A stretch of 64,000 nt of DNA from Streptomyces sp. SJL17-4 (lineage in GTDB: Bacteria; Actinomycetota; Actinomycetes; Streptomycetales; Streptomycetaceae), in the NCBI RefSeq assembly GCF_036826855.1, contig NZ_CP104578.1:248001-312000 (forward strand), written 5' to 3'. The translations under genes were made by a program, and so were the position numbers. The notes below the pieces were generated by a model. It searched no databases and was not told the origin of the DNA. It saw only the letters and a list, made by a program, of their open reading frames with translations. Positions 51,695 to 59,989 of the stretch are shown here, one piece after another (the stretch's first letter is position 1; each line of letters begins with the position of its first letter).

Positions 51695-53662
51695 TCATGG
51701 CCGGAGCACCGCCACGCCGTAGCGGCCGAGGGTGACCCGGTCGGTGACGGCGTTCCCCGTGAGGAGATCGTGGTGAGTGCCGGGCACCTCGACGGTCACC
51801 GGCTCGCGACCGTGGTTGAGCACGAACAGCGCTTCGCCCCGGCGGACGGCCTCGACCTGCTCGGGGAGGCCGTCGAGCACCGGTCGGACGCCTGCGGCGG
51901 AGGCGATCCGGGCCAGCAGGTCACGCAGCGCCTCCGGCTCCGGGAGCGTGGAGACGTACCAGGCCCGGCCCTTGCGCAGGACGGCGGGCAGTCCGTCGAG
52001 TTCACCGCCTTCGTAGGGCACGGTCTCGTCGGCGGAACCGTCGGCCTCCAGCTCCTCCGACCACAGGGACGCCCTGAAGCCCCCGCAGGTGACGGTCTCC
52101 CCCACGTCCAGCGGCCACCACTCGTGCAGGGTGCGGATGCCGAACAGTTCTCGCAGCCGGTGATCCATGCCACCGGCGCGGACCCGGTCGTCCTCGTCGG
52201 CGACGCCGGTCTGGAAGCCGCAGACGAGGGTGCCTCCCCTGCGGACATGGGCGAGGAGCTGGTCGATCGCCGCGTCGGTGAGGGCGTAGAGCTGCGGCAC
52301 GACGACCACGGAGTACGGCGTCAGGTCGTGCTCGGGGTGGGCGAAGTCGGTGGTGAGGTGCGCCTGCCAGAGGGCTCGGTGCCAGGCGTGCAGGACGTCC
52401 GGATAGTCCACCCGGCCGGACAGGCGGCCGTCCTGGGCGCCGGCCCACCAGGCGTGCCAGTCATGCAGGATCGCGATGTCCGCGGTGATGGTCCGGCCGG
52501 CCGCCTCGGCGGCGATCCGCTGCAGCTCCGCGCCGAGCTGCTTGACCTCCCGGTACGTCCGGCCCTCCTCCCCGGCATGGCTGACCATGCCGGAGTGGAA
52601 CTTCTCCGCGCCCTGCCGGGACTGCCGCCACTGGAAGTAGCAGACGGCGTCGGCGCCCCGGGCCACGGCCTGCAGGGACCAGAGCCGGTTGAGGCCCCGG
52701 GGCTTGGGGTGGTTCACGCCTCGCCAGTTGACGGGCCCGGCGGCCTGCTCCATGAGCATCCACGGCCCGTGCGCCTGGGAGCGGGTCATGTCCTGGACGA
52801 GGGCGCCGCTCTGAGCGCCCAGCGGGTCACGCGGATCCGGGTAGATGTCGACGGAGACCACGTCCTCCTCCTCGGCCCAACGCCAGGCGTCCTGGCCCAT
52901 CCACAGCGGCATGAAGTTACTGGTGACCGGGATGTACGGGGTGTGGCGGCGGACGATGTCCCGCTCGGCGACGTAGCACTCCAGGAGCATGTCGGAGGTG
53001 AAGCGCCTGAAGTCCAGCACCTGGGTGGGGTTGCGCATGTAGTGGGGCAGGCGGGGCGGCAGGATGCCGTCCCAGGTGTCGTAACCCTGGCCCCAGAAGG
53101 CGCTGCCCCAGGCCTCGTTGAGCGCGTCGAGGGTGCCGTACCTCTCGCGCAGCCAGCGACGGAAGGCTGCTGCGGCCTCGTCGCCGTAGTCGAAGGTGCA
53201 GTACTCGTTGTTGATGTGCCACATCGTCAGCGCCGGATGGCCGGCGTAGCGGGCGGCGAGGTCCTCGGCGATGGCGGCGGCGTAGCGCCGATAGGTGGCG
53301 CTGGAGTGCGAGAAGTGCTGCCGGCCGCCCCACCACTCGGTGCGGCCGTCCTCGGTGACGGGCAGGGTGTCCGGGTGCAGTCGGCCCATCCAGGGCGGGG
53401 GCGAGGCGGTCGGGGTGGCGAGGACGACGCCGATGTCGTTGTCCCGCATCAGATCCATCAGCATGTCCAGCCTGTCGAACTCCCTGGCGCCAGGCTCCGG
53501 TTCCAGCATCGACCAGGCGAAGACGCCGAGGGTGACCGAGTTGACCCCGGCCGCCTTCATCAGCCGGACGTCCTCGTGCCAGGTCTCCTCGGGCCACTGC
53601 TCCGGGTTGTAGTCGCCGCCGAAGAGAAGGCGGCCGCGGGTCGCGTCGCTCAGGTCGGGCAT
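51695..53662 (-). CDS. GH42 beta-galactosidase
   Basis: 655 aa, no signal peptide. GH42 pattern: LLFGGDYNPEQWPEETWHED, GVFAWSMLEPEPGAREFDRL, acid/base Glu in MWHINNEYCTFDYGDEAAAA, nucleophile Glu in PWMLMEQAAGPVNWRGVNHP, then the trimerisation domain (about 390-590) and a small C-terminal beta domain. It removes terminal beta-galactose, as found on the side chains of galactoxyloglucan. Its ATG overlaps the GH74 stop by one base (TGATG), so it is coupled. It ends the operon that begins with the ABC binding protein. Confidence 0.94.
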   Translation of the reverse strand: MPDLSDATRGRLLFGGDYNPEQWPEETWHEDVRLMKAAGVNSVTLGVFAWSMLEPEPGAREFDRLDMLMDLMRDNDIGVVLATPTASPPPWMGRLHPDTLPVTEDGRTEWWGGRQHFSHSSATYRRYAAAIAEDLAARYAGHPALTMWHINNEYCTFDYGDEAAAAFRRWLRERYGTLDALNEAWGSAFWGQGYDTWDGILPPRLPHYMRNPTQVLDFRRFTSDMLLECYVAERDIVRRHTPYIPVTSNFMPLWMGQDAWRWAEEEDVVSVDIYPDPRDPLGAQSGALVQDMTRSQAHGPWMLMEQAAGPVNWRGVNHPKPRGLNRLWSLQAVARGADAVCYFQWRQSRQGAEKFHSGMVSHAGEEGRTYREVKQLGAELQRIAAEAAGRTITADIAILHDWHAWWAGAQDGRLSGRVDYPDVLHAWHRALWQAHLTTDFAHPEHDLTPYSVVVVPQLYALTDAAIDQLLAHVRRGGTLVCGFQTGVADEDDRVRAGGMDHRLRELFGIRTLHEWWPLDVGETVTCGGFRASLWSEELEADGSADETVPYEGGELDGLPAVLRKGRAWYVSTLPEPEALRDLLARIASAAGVRPVLDGLPEQVEAVRRGEALFVLNHGREPVTVEVPGTHHDLLTGNAVTDRVTLGRYGVAVLRP

Positions 53663-55884
53663 CAGACGGGCTCCCCGTACTGCACGCCGCGCCCGTTGGT
53701 GCCGAGGTAGACCCGGCCGTACACGCGCGGATCGCCGGTGACGGCCCGGCCGATCCAGCCCCACTGGTGCTGGTCGTCGTTGATCCGCACCCAGCTCCTC
53801 GCCTCGTCGTCGGAGCGGTGCACGGCGTTGAAGCCCTCGGTCGCGCCGACCATGTAGATCGCCGGGTAGGTGGCGCCCGGGGCGGCCTTGCCGAAGCCCA
53901 GGGTGTGCGAGGACTGGCAGCTGCCGACCTTGGTGAAGGTGGCGCCGCTGTCGGTGGAGCGGTACAGCCCGGCCTCCTTCGCGCTGAGCCACAGATCACC
54001 GGAGCGCCCCGGTGCCGCGGTCAGCTGGAACTGCGCGTCGCCCGAGGGCAGGTCGGTGGCCGTGGCGGTGAAGGTCAGGCCGCCGTCGGTGCTGGCGTGG
54101 ACCGTGCCGGCGGTCGTGTCGTAGGCGTAGAAGCTCGTCGGGTCCATGGGGTCGGCGACCAGGACGGCGCCCTTCGGGACGGAGGTGGCCTCGGACCAGG
54201 TGGCGCCGTTGTCCGTCGAGCGGTACGCCGGGTTGACGATGCCGTTCGAGGACCCGGGGGACCACAGAAGCACGCTGCCGTCGGCGTTGGTCACGATCGG
54301 GCCGGGCGCGTCCTTGGCGGCGGCCGGCTGTGACGCGAAGGGCGACCAGGTCTGTCCGCCGTCGTTCGACCAGGCGCCGTTGGCGCTCCCGCTCCAGCCG
54401 GTCCGCACGACATACGAGGGTCGGGCCGCGGCCTGGGCGAGCCCCGTCGTCGAACCGAACACGGGGTTCGACGCCATTCCGCGCGAGGGGGATGCCGTGA
54501 GCGACTCGTGGTACATCACGCCGATGTCGCCGTTGCCGCTGATCAGATGCGCCTCTCCGACCGGCGGCGAGATCAGATGGAGGATCGCGGTCTCCTCCAG
54601 GCCGCGGATCTGCGGCGCCCAGCGCCTGAGGTCGCGCGTGCCGTACAGGGTCGCGCCGGTGCCGTGGACGACGTGCCCGGAGTCGAACGGGTCGAGGCCG
54701 AGGGCCTGGATCCACCAGCCGAACTTGGGCTTGTCGCCACCCCACTTGAGGTAGGGGGTCTCGGAGACGTCGAGGACGGCCTCGTCCTTCAGGGACGTCC
54801 AGGTGCGGCCGCCGTCGGTGGACCGGAAGACGGTGTCGATCTCGGCCCAGCGGTTGTTGGTGGACACGACCAGCGTCCCCGGCCGACGGGCGTCGACGGC
54901 GATGCCGCCGTAGCCGAAGGCGTCGGTCCCGCCGTCGCTCGTCACCCCGCCGGGCTTCACGGGGGTGACCTCGGTCCACTTCCCGTTCGTCGTCAGCAGC
55001 TTGTGCACGCTGCCGTCGGACTGACCGTTGGGGCCGGGGGCGTTGGCATACGTCACGTACAGCTCGCGGGTGAGACGGTCGTACGCGGCGCGGATCGGCA
55101 CCCTGGCGGCGGTGCCGGTCGGCTGCCACGGGACGGGCTCCCACGTCTTTCCGTCGGACGTGCGGTACAGGTTGGGGCGGTCGGCGGTGCCGTCGGAGTC
55201 GCCCCAGCCGGCGTAGACGGTACGGCCCGCGGCGACCAGGAGGGTGATGCCCTGGCCGGTGGCGCTCGGAGTGGCGGGGAAGGCCGCGGACTGCCAAGTG
55301 GCTCCTCGATCAGTCGACTTGAGCAGTCCGTCGTGCCGGGTGCCGAGCCACAGCGTGTCGCAGTTCCGCGGGTCGACCAAAAGCCGTTCACCGCATCCGC
55401 GCCCGTCCTCGTTGGCTCCGAGCTTCACGGTGAGGTCCGCGCGCTTCCAGGTGGCACCGCGGTCCTCGGACCGCAGCACGGCCCCGTTGCCGGCCCAGGG
55501 TTGCGTGTACGTGCCGAGGGCCAGGTACAGCCTGTTCCGGTGGGTCGGGTCGACGGCCATGGCCTCGACGCCGAGGAGGTTCCAGTCGTCCCAGCCGAGG
55601 TGGTCGGTCAGCGGGATCCAGCGGTCGGTGCGGTCGTCCCAGCGGTAGGCACCCCCGATGTCGGTCCTGGCGTAGGCAAGGCCCCGTACCGACGGGTGGA
55701 ACAGCACCCCGCTGATGAACCCGGTACCGCCCATGACGGCGCCGCGCCACCGGTAGCCGCTCTCGGCGACGGCCGAGGGGGCGGCGGCCTGCGCCTGCCC
55801 CGAAACCACGGGCAGGGAGACGACCGCGGCGGCGGCAGCGGAACCGGCGAGAACGGAGCGCCTGCTGAGGTGGAACGTACTCAT
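53662..55884 (-). CDS. Secreted GH74 xyloglucanase
   Basis: 740 aa with a Tat signal peptide (SRRSVLAGSAAAAAVVSLPV). Two seven-bladed propellers typical of GH74 follow: YRWRGAVMGGTGFISGVLFH, ARTDIGGAYRWDDRTDRWIP, DHLGWDDWNLLGVEAMAVDP (containing a catalytic-Asp candidate), repeated Asp-box motifs such as SEDRGATWKR, STDGGRTWTS and STDSGATFTK, and LGWNxxGxG-like ends. No CBM is attached. It cuts the beta-1,4-glucan backbone of xyloglucan outside the cell. Its place inside an ABC-importer operon strongly defines the substrate of the system. Confidence 0.94.
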   Translation of the reverse strand: MSTFHLSRRSVLAGSAAAAAVVSLPVVSGQAQAAAPSAVAESGYRWRGAVMGGTGFISGVLFHPSVRGLAYARTDIGGAYRWDDRTDRWIPLTDHLGWDDWNLLGVEAMAVDPTHRNRLYLALGTYTQPWAGNGAVLRSEDRGATWKRADLTVKLGANEDGRGCGERLLVDPRNCDTLWLGTRHDGLLKSTDRGATWQSAAFPATPSATGQGITLLVAAGRTVYAGWGDSDGTADRPNLYRTSDGKTWEPVPWQPTGTAARVPIRAAYDRLTRELYVTYANAPGPNGQSDGSVHKLLTTNGKWTEVTPVKPGGVTSDGGTDAFGYGGIAVDARRPGTLVVSTNNRWAEIDTVFRSTDGGRTWTSLKDEAVLDVSETPYLKWGGDKPKFGWWIQALGLDPFDSGHVVHGTGATLYGTRDLRRWAPQIRGLEETAILHLISPPVGEAHLISGNGDIGVMYHESLTASPSRGMASNPVFGSTTGLAQAAARPSYVVRTGWSGSANGAWSNDGGQTWSPFASQPAAAKDAPGPIVTNADGSVLLWSPGSSNGIVNPAYRSTDNGATWSEATSVPKGAVLVADPMDPTSFYAYDTTAGTVHASTDGGLTFTATATDLPSGDAQFQLTAAPGRSGDLWLSAKEAGLYRSTDSGATFTKVGSCQSSHTLGFGKAAPGATYPAIYMVGATEGFNAVHRSDDEARSWVRINDDQHQWGWIGRAVTGDPRVYGRVYLGTNGRGVQYGEPV

Positions 55885-55986
55885 GACATACCTCGGTCCT
55901 GAGACGAAAGGGGAGATTCGAGCTGGGATCGTGGCGTGGGGCCATGTCGATGTGCGGCTCCGCCGCGTGGGCGCGACCAGAGGGCG

Positions 55987-56913
55987 TCAGCCCTTGATGG
56001 CTCCCGTGAGCATGCCCTTCTTGAAGTGCCGCTGGACGAACGGGGAGGCCACGGCGACCGGGATCAGCGCGAGGACCATGACGGCCATCTGCAGTCCCAG
56101 GGACGAGAGTTGGCCGGTGCGGACCGCCTGCTGGAGGCCGGTCGGCGCCTCGGTGTTCTTCTGGACCAGCTGGATGAGCACGTTCTGCAGCGGCATCATC
56201 TGCTGGTCGCTGAGGTAGATGGACGCGTTGAACCAGGCGCTCCAGTACCCGACCGCGTAGAACAGCGAGATGACGGCCAGCACCGCGCGCGACAGCGGCA
56301 TGATGATGGTCAGCAGGATGCGCATCTCACTGGCCCCGTCGATGCGGGCGGACTCGGTGAGTTCGGGTGAGATCGCCATGAAGAAGGCCCGCAGGACGAG
56401 GATGTTGAAGACGCTGACGGCACTCGGCAGGATCAGCGACAGATAGGTGTCGGTGAGGCCCAGCGACTGCACCAGAAGGTACGTCGGAATGAGGCCGGCA
56501 CCGAAGAACATGGTCGCCATGATGGCCATCAGGAAGAACCGATGGCCCAGACTCCCCGGCCGCGACAGGCCGTAGGCCGCCAGCACCGACACCGTCATCG
56601 AGAACAGCGTGCCGACGAGCGTGACACCGACCGACACCATGATCGCCCGGCTGACCTGGCCTCCGCTGAGCAGTTCCGTGTAGTTGACGAAGGTGATGCC
56701 CTGGGGGATCACGACGAGGCCGCCGACCTGGTCGATCACGGGCTTCGGCGAGAGGCTGGTGACGATCACGATCCACAGCGGACCGAGCACCCCCAGACAG
56801 GAGAGCACGAGGAAACCGCCCTTGGCGGCGAGTCCCGCCTTGCTCGGCGGTTCCTCCCACACAGGGCGGGCGGGAGCCTTGAGGCTGCGGATGAGCTGCG
56901 TGTTGAGGCTCAC
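55987..56913 (-). CDS. Carbohydrate ABC importer permease 2 (LplC/YtcP type)
   Basis: 308 aa, six transmembrane helices, MalG-like family. The EAA loop is ELTESARIDGASEMRILLTI, IMPLSRAVLAVI. It starts at a GTG whose GTGA overlaps the stop of permease 1 by 4 nt; the longer frame upstream is readthrough. With permease 1 it forms the membrane channel for oligosaccharides released by GH74. No ATPase is encoded in the operon. In Streptomyces such importers are usually energised by the shared ATPase MsiK. Confidence 0.93.
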   Translation of the reverse strand: MSLNTQLIRSLKAPARPVWEEPPSKAGLAAKGGFLVLSCLGVLGPLWIVIVTSLSPKPVIDQVGGLVVIPQGITFVNYTELLSGGQVSRAIMVSVGVTLVGTLFSMTVSVLAAYGLSRPGSLGHRFFLMAIMATMFFGAGLIPTYLLVQSLGLTDTYLSLILPSAVSVFNILVLRAFFMAISPELTESARIDGASEMRILLTIIMPLSRAVLAVISLFYAVGYWSAWFNASIYLSDQQMMPLQNVLIQLVQKNTEAPTGLQQAVRTGQLSSLGLQMAVMVLALIPVAVASPFVQRHFKKGMLTGAIKG

Positions 56914-57980
56914 TTCTTGTACACCCCCTGCTCGCCCAGCAGGTGCGCGAACTTGTTCGCGCCCAGGACGAGACAGACTCCGATGAGTCCCTTGGCCAGG
57001 CCGACCGCGGCCGCGTAGCTGAAGTCGCCGTTCTGGATACCCATGTTCCACACGTATGTGTCGAGGACCTCGCTGGCCCCCGCGCCGACCGCGTACCGCT
57101 GGAGCAGGAACTGCTCGAATCCGACGCTCAGCGCGTCGCCCACCCTGAGGACGAGGAGCAGGGCGATCACCGGGCGCAGCGCGGGCAGCGTGATGTGCCA
57201 CATGCGTCGCCAGCGCCCCGCGCCGTCCATGGCGGCGGCCTCGTACAGGTCGGTGCTGACGGCGGACAGCGCCGCGAGGAAGACGATGATCCCCCAGCCG
57301 GCGTCCTTCCACACGGCCTGCGCGGTGACCAGATACTTGAAGAGGTCGGCGTCGGTCATCAGGTCGAAGCCGCTCCACCCGTGCTTCTCCAGGGTCTGCG
57401 CGACGATGCCCGCGCCGCCGAGGATCTGCTGGAACACGGTGACGACGAGGACCCACGAGAAGAAGTGCGGCAGATACATGATCGCCTGCGCCACGGCCCG
57501 CACCCGAGGCCGGATCACGCTGTTGATGACCAGCGCGAGGACGATGGGGACGGGGAAGAACAGCACCAGTTGGAGCACGAACAGGACGATGGTGTTCTTC
57601 GTGGCGCTCCAGAACAGCGGGTCGTCGAGCATCCGCGAGAACTGCTCCACGCCCACCCACGGGCTGTGGAAGATCGCCGTGATGCCGTTGCTGGAGACGT
57701 ACGGGTCGTACTCCTGGAAGGCGACCACGTTGCCGAGCAGCGGGACGTAGTTGAAGAGCAGGAGCAGGGCGATGACGGGCAGCGTCATCAGGACGAGCGC
57801 GCGGTCGCGGCGCCACCGGACACGGAAGGGGACCTTGCCGGCCTTGCCGGCCTTGGCGGCCTTGGCGGCCCTGCGCGGCACGCTCTCCTTCACGGTGGCC
57901 GCGGCGACCGCGGCCCTCGGCTCTTCGACGGCCGCGGAGGGTCGCGTCCCGTCGGGCCTGCTCCCGGCCGTGACGGACAT
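56910..57980 (-). CDS. Carbohydrate ABC importer permease 1 (LplB type)
   Basis: 356 aa. A long, Ala/Lys-rich cytoplasmic N-terminus (about 1-50, with the run RRAAKAAKAGKAGKV) precedes six helices. LplB-type motifs include YVPLLGNVVAFQEYDPYVSS, YLPHFFSWVLVVTVFQQIL, the EAA loop in LYEAAAMDGAGRWRRMWHIT and LPALRPVIALLLVLRVGDAL. The ATG overlaps the stop of the binding-protein gene by one base. The protein is the second half of the heterodimeric channel with the next gene. Confidence 0.93.
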   Translation of the reverse strand: MSVTAGSRPDGTRPSAAVEEPRAAVAAATVKESVPRRAAKAAKAGKAGKVPFRVRWRRDRALVLMTLPVIALLLLFNYVPLLGNVVAFQEYDPYVSSNGITAIFHSPWVGVEQFSRMLDDPLFWSATKNTIVLFVLQLVLFFPVPIVLALVINSVIRPRVRAVAQAIMYLPHFFSWVLVVTVFQQILGGAGIVAQTLEKHGWSGFDLMTDADLFKYLVTAQAVWKDAGWGIIVFLAALSAVSTDLYEAAAMDGAGRWRRMWHITLPALRPVIALLLVLRVGDALSVGFEQFLLQRYAVGAGASEVLDTYVWNMGIQNGDFSYAAAVGLAKGLIGVCLVLGANKFAHLLGEQGVYKK

Positions 57981-59656
57981 CAGTTGCCGCTGCCGTTCTT
58001 GTCGAGGAGCTCCTTGTACCAGTCGCGCAACTTGTCGCCGCCGGAGGATTTCCAGGTGGAGATGGCCTGCTGGATGTCGGAGAACTTCTTGTTGCCGCGC
58101 ACGAAGTCGATCTCCAGCTGCTCGAACTGGCTGGAGAGGGTGGCGAATCGGGTCGGCTCGACGATGTTCATGCCGTAGGTGGACGTCTTCTTGACGAAGG
58201 CACCCTGCCGCTGCTGCCACTCGACCTGCATGCGGGCGATGTCGGGGAGGTCGGGGTGGGCGGTGTAGGGAGCCGGGGCCGCCAGCAGCACCCAGGCGTT
58301 GTTCACCTCCTGGACACCCAGGTCATTCTTGACCGGGGCGCCGTTCTCGACCGTGTAGTGGGTGCCCTCGACGCCGTAGTCGACGAACATCCGCTCCTTG
58401 GTGCCGTAGGGTGCTGCCGCGAAGTTGGCGGCGGCCAGCGCGTTCTCGACCGTCTCCTTCGAGGCGCCCTTGCGGATCATCGACCAGATGCCGGCGGGCT
58501 GGCTGGGGTACAGCGTCGGGCTGCCGCCGTCGGCGCCGAAGTAGTCCATGCCGTGGATCTCGAAGTCCGGGTTGGACTGGGCCTGTTCGGTGGTCTTGCC
58601 GTACCAGGCGGACATGTCGTTGTTGAAGACCAGGATCTGTCCGGAGGTGAACCGCTGGCTCGGGTCGCCCGTGTTCGCCTTGTCGTCGGGATGGACGACG
58701 CCCGCGGCGAACAGCTTGCGGACCCACTCCAGATGTTCGAGGTACTCAGGGTGCTCGATGCGGTACGTCAGCTTGCCGTCGTCCCCGATGTTCCAGCCGA
58801 GCGACCCGGCAGGGAGGACACCGAAGATGCCCGCCGCCGACCACCTCATGTCCCCACAGGCCCACACCTTGGCCTTGGCGCTGGTGGCCTCCTTGGCCCA
58901 GCCGAGAAACTCGTCGGCCGACTTGGGAACGGTGTAGCCCTTCTTGTCGAAGATGTCCTTGCGGTAGTAGGGCACGATGCCGGGCACGGCGGCAGCGGGC
59001 ATCGGGATCCCGCGCAGCGCGCCGCCGAAGATGCTCATGCGCCAGGAGTCGGACGGGATCGCGGCCAGGTTCGGGTACTTCTTGACCTTGTCGCCCGCCA
59101 GGTAGGGGCCGAGGTCCATGAACTTCGCGGTGACCGCGTTCGAGATCTTGCCGACCAGTTCCCAGCTCGGCACGACCACCATGTCGGGTATGGAGCTGGA
59201 GGCGAGAACGGCACCGAGCTTCTCACCGTAGGTGTTGCCGTCCTGGTTCTGCCAGGTGATCTTCGTGCCCGCCGCGGCGTCGAGCGCCGTGTAGTACGCG
59301 CACCCGGGCTTGGGCGGGGTGCCCCAGAGCGGGGCCATGATCTCGATGGGAGCGCCGGTGCCGAGCCGTGTCGGGACCGAGGAGGCGAGGGTCGCGAGGT
59401 CGACCTTGCTGGTGTAGCCCGCCGACGAGCCGTTCTTCGACGGAATGTCCGGCTTGGCGACCGTGCTGGCGACATAGGTCGGAAGCAGCTTGTCCGCGGC
59501 CTTGCCCGACGTGGCGCCCTCGCGCGACCCGCCGCTCCCCGAATCGCTGCAGGCGGTGAGGAGCGGCATTCCCCCGGCCACCGCTGCGGTGGCGACCGCC
59601 GTGGAGGCGAGAAAGCTTCTCCGGCTCAGTCCGGAGGAGGCGGCATTCGGCGTCAT
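57980..59656 (-). CDS. Solute-binding lipoprotein of the oligosaccharide importer (LplA type)
   Basis: 558 aa. A Tat-like twin-Arg (SRRSFLAS) and lipobox LTAC mark it as an exported lipoprotein. A Ser/Gly-rich spacer leads to a large family-1 binding fold with LGTGAPIEIMAPLWGTPPKP, KFMDLGPYLAGDKVKKYPNL, GIPMPAAAVPGIVPYYRKDI, WGKTT-like AWYGKTTEQAQSNPDF, and the C-terminal DIQQAISTWKSSGGDKLRDW, YKEL typical of the LplA group. It is the first gene of an operon continuing with two permeases, GH74 and GH42. A strong GAAGCGCTTC operator lies 117 nt upstream. Its ligand is probably a xyloglucan oligosaccharide. Confidence 0.93.
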   Translation of the reverse strand: MTPNAASSGLSRRSFLASTAVATAAVAGGMPLLTACSDSGSGGSREGATSGKAADKLLPTYVASTVAKPDIPSKNGSSAGYTSKVDLATLASSVPTRLGTGAPIEIMAPLWGTPPKPGCAYYTALDAAAGTKITWQNQDGNTYGEKLGAVLASSSIPDMVVVPSWELVGKISNAVTAKFMDLGPYLAGDKVKKYPNLAAIPSDSWRMSIFGGALRGIPMPAAAVPGIVPYYRKDIFDKKGYTVPKSADEFLGWAKEATSAKAKVWACGDMRWSAAGIFGVLPAGSLGWNIGDDGKLTYRIEHPEYLEHLEWVRKLFAAGVVHPDDKANTGDPSQRFTSGQILVFNNDMSAWYGKTTEQAQSNPDFEIHGMDYFGADGGSPTLYPSQPAGIWSMIRKGASKETVENALAAANFAAAPYGTKERMFVDYGVEGTHYTVENGAPVKNDLGVQEVNNAWVLLAAPAPYTAHPDLPDIARMQVEWQQRQGAFVKKTSTYGMNIVEPTRFATLSSQFEQLEIDFVRGNKKFSDIQQAISTWKSSGGDKLRDWYKELLDKNGSGN

Positions 59657-59772
59657 TGCGTCAACCCTTCGTGGCGCACCTGGACACCCGGCGGTGGGCC
59701 GTCGGCTGCGGTGTCGTGACTGGAACCGGCTGAGCTGAAAGCGAACATCCGACCACTGCGACGCAATGCGCA

Positions 59773-59788
59773 GTCGAAGCGCTTCGAT
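59773..59788. promoter_or_regulatory. GAAGCGCTTC operator of the ABC-GH74-GH42 operon
   Basis: GTCGAAGCGCTTCGAT, 7-base arms perfect over GTCGAAGCGCTTCGA, is 117 nt before the binding-protein start and 217 nt before the divergent GH3 start. It shares the intergenic region with the site at 59942. Confidence 0.85.
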
Positions 59789-59913
59789 GTTGCAGTGAGG
59801 TTAAGTGAACACCCAGGGGCGCACAAGAGTCGCTTCCAAGATTCCTCCGAGGGGCAGGAGGCGATTCTTGTCCGCTTCCTGTAGACCCTTCTTGATGCGA
59901 TGGTGCTGCTCTC

Positions 59914-59957
59914 TTGACACTCGCTCTGGGATCTGATGAGCATCGAAGCGCTTCAAG
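59914..59957 (+). promoter_or_regulatory. Promoter and GAAGCGCTTC operator of the second GH3 gene
   Basis: TTGACA at 59914-59919 is followed after exactly 22 bp by ATCGAAGCGCTTCAAG (59942-59957). The operator covers the expected -10 to start-site region. This also shows that an ATG at 59936, which lies inside the promoter, is not the real GH3 start. Confidence 0.85.
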
Positions 59958-59989
59958 AGCACTCGCCGCTCACCTCAAGGGGATCCCAC

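Noticed and set aside
59936..59989. ATG at 59936 as GH3 start
   Set aside because: No ribosome-binding site, and the codons lie inside a TTGACA promoter with an overlapping operator; GTG 59990 has AAGGGG.
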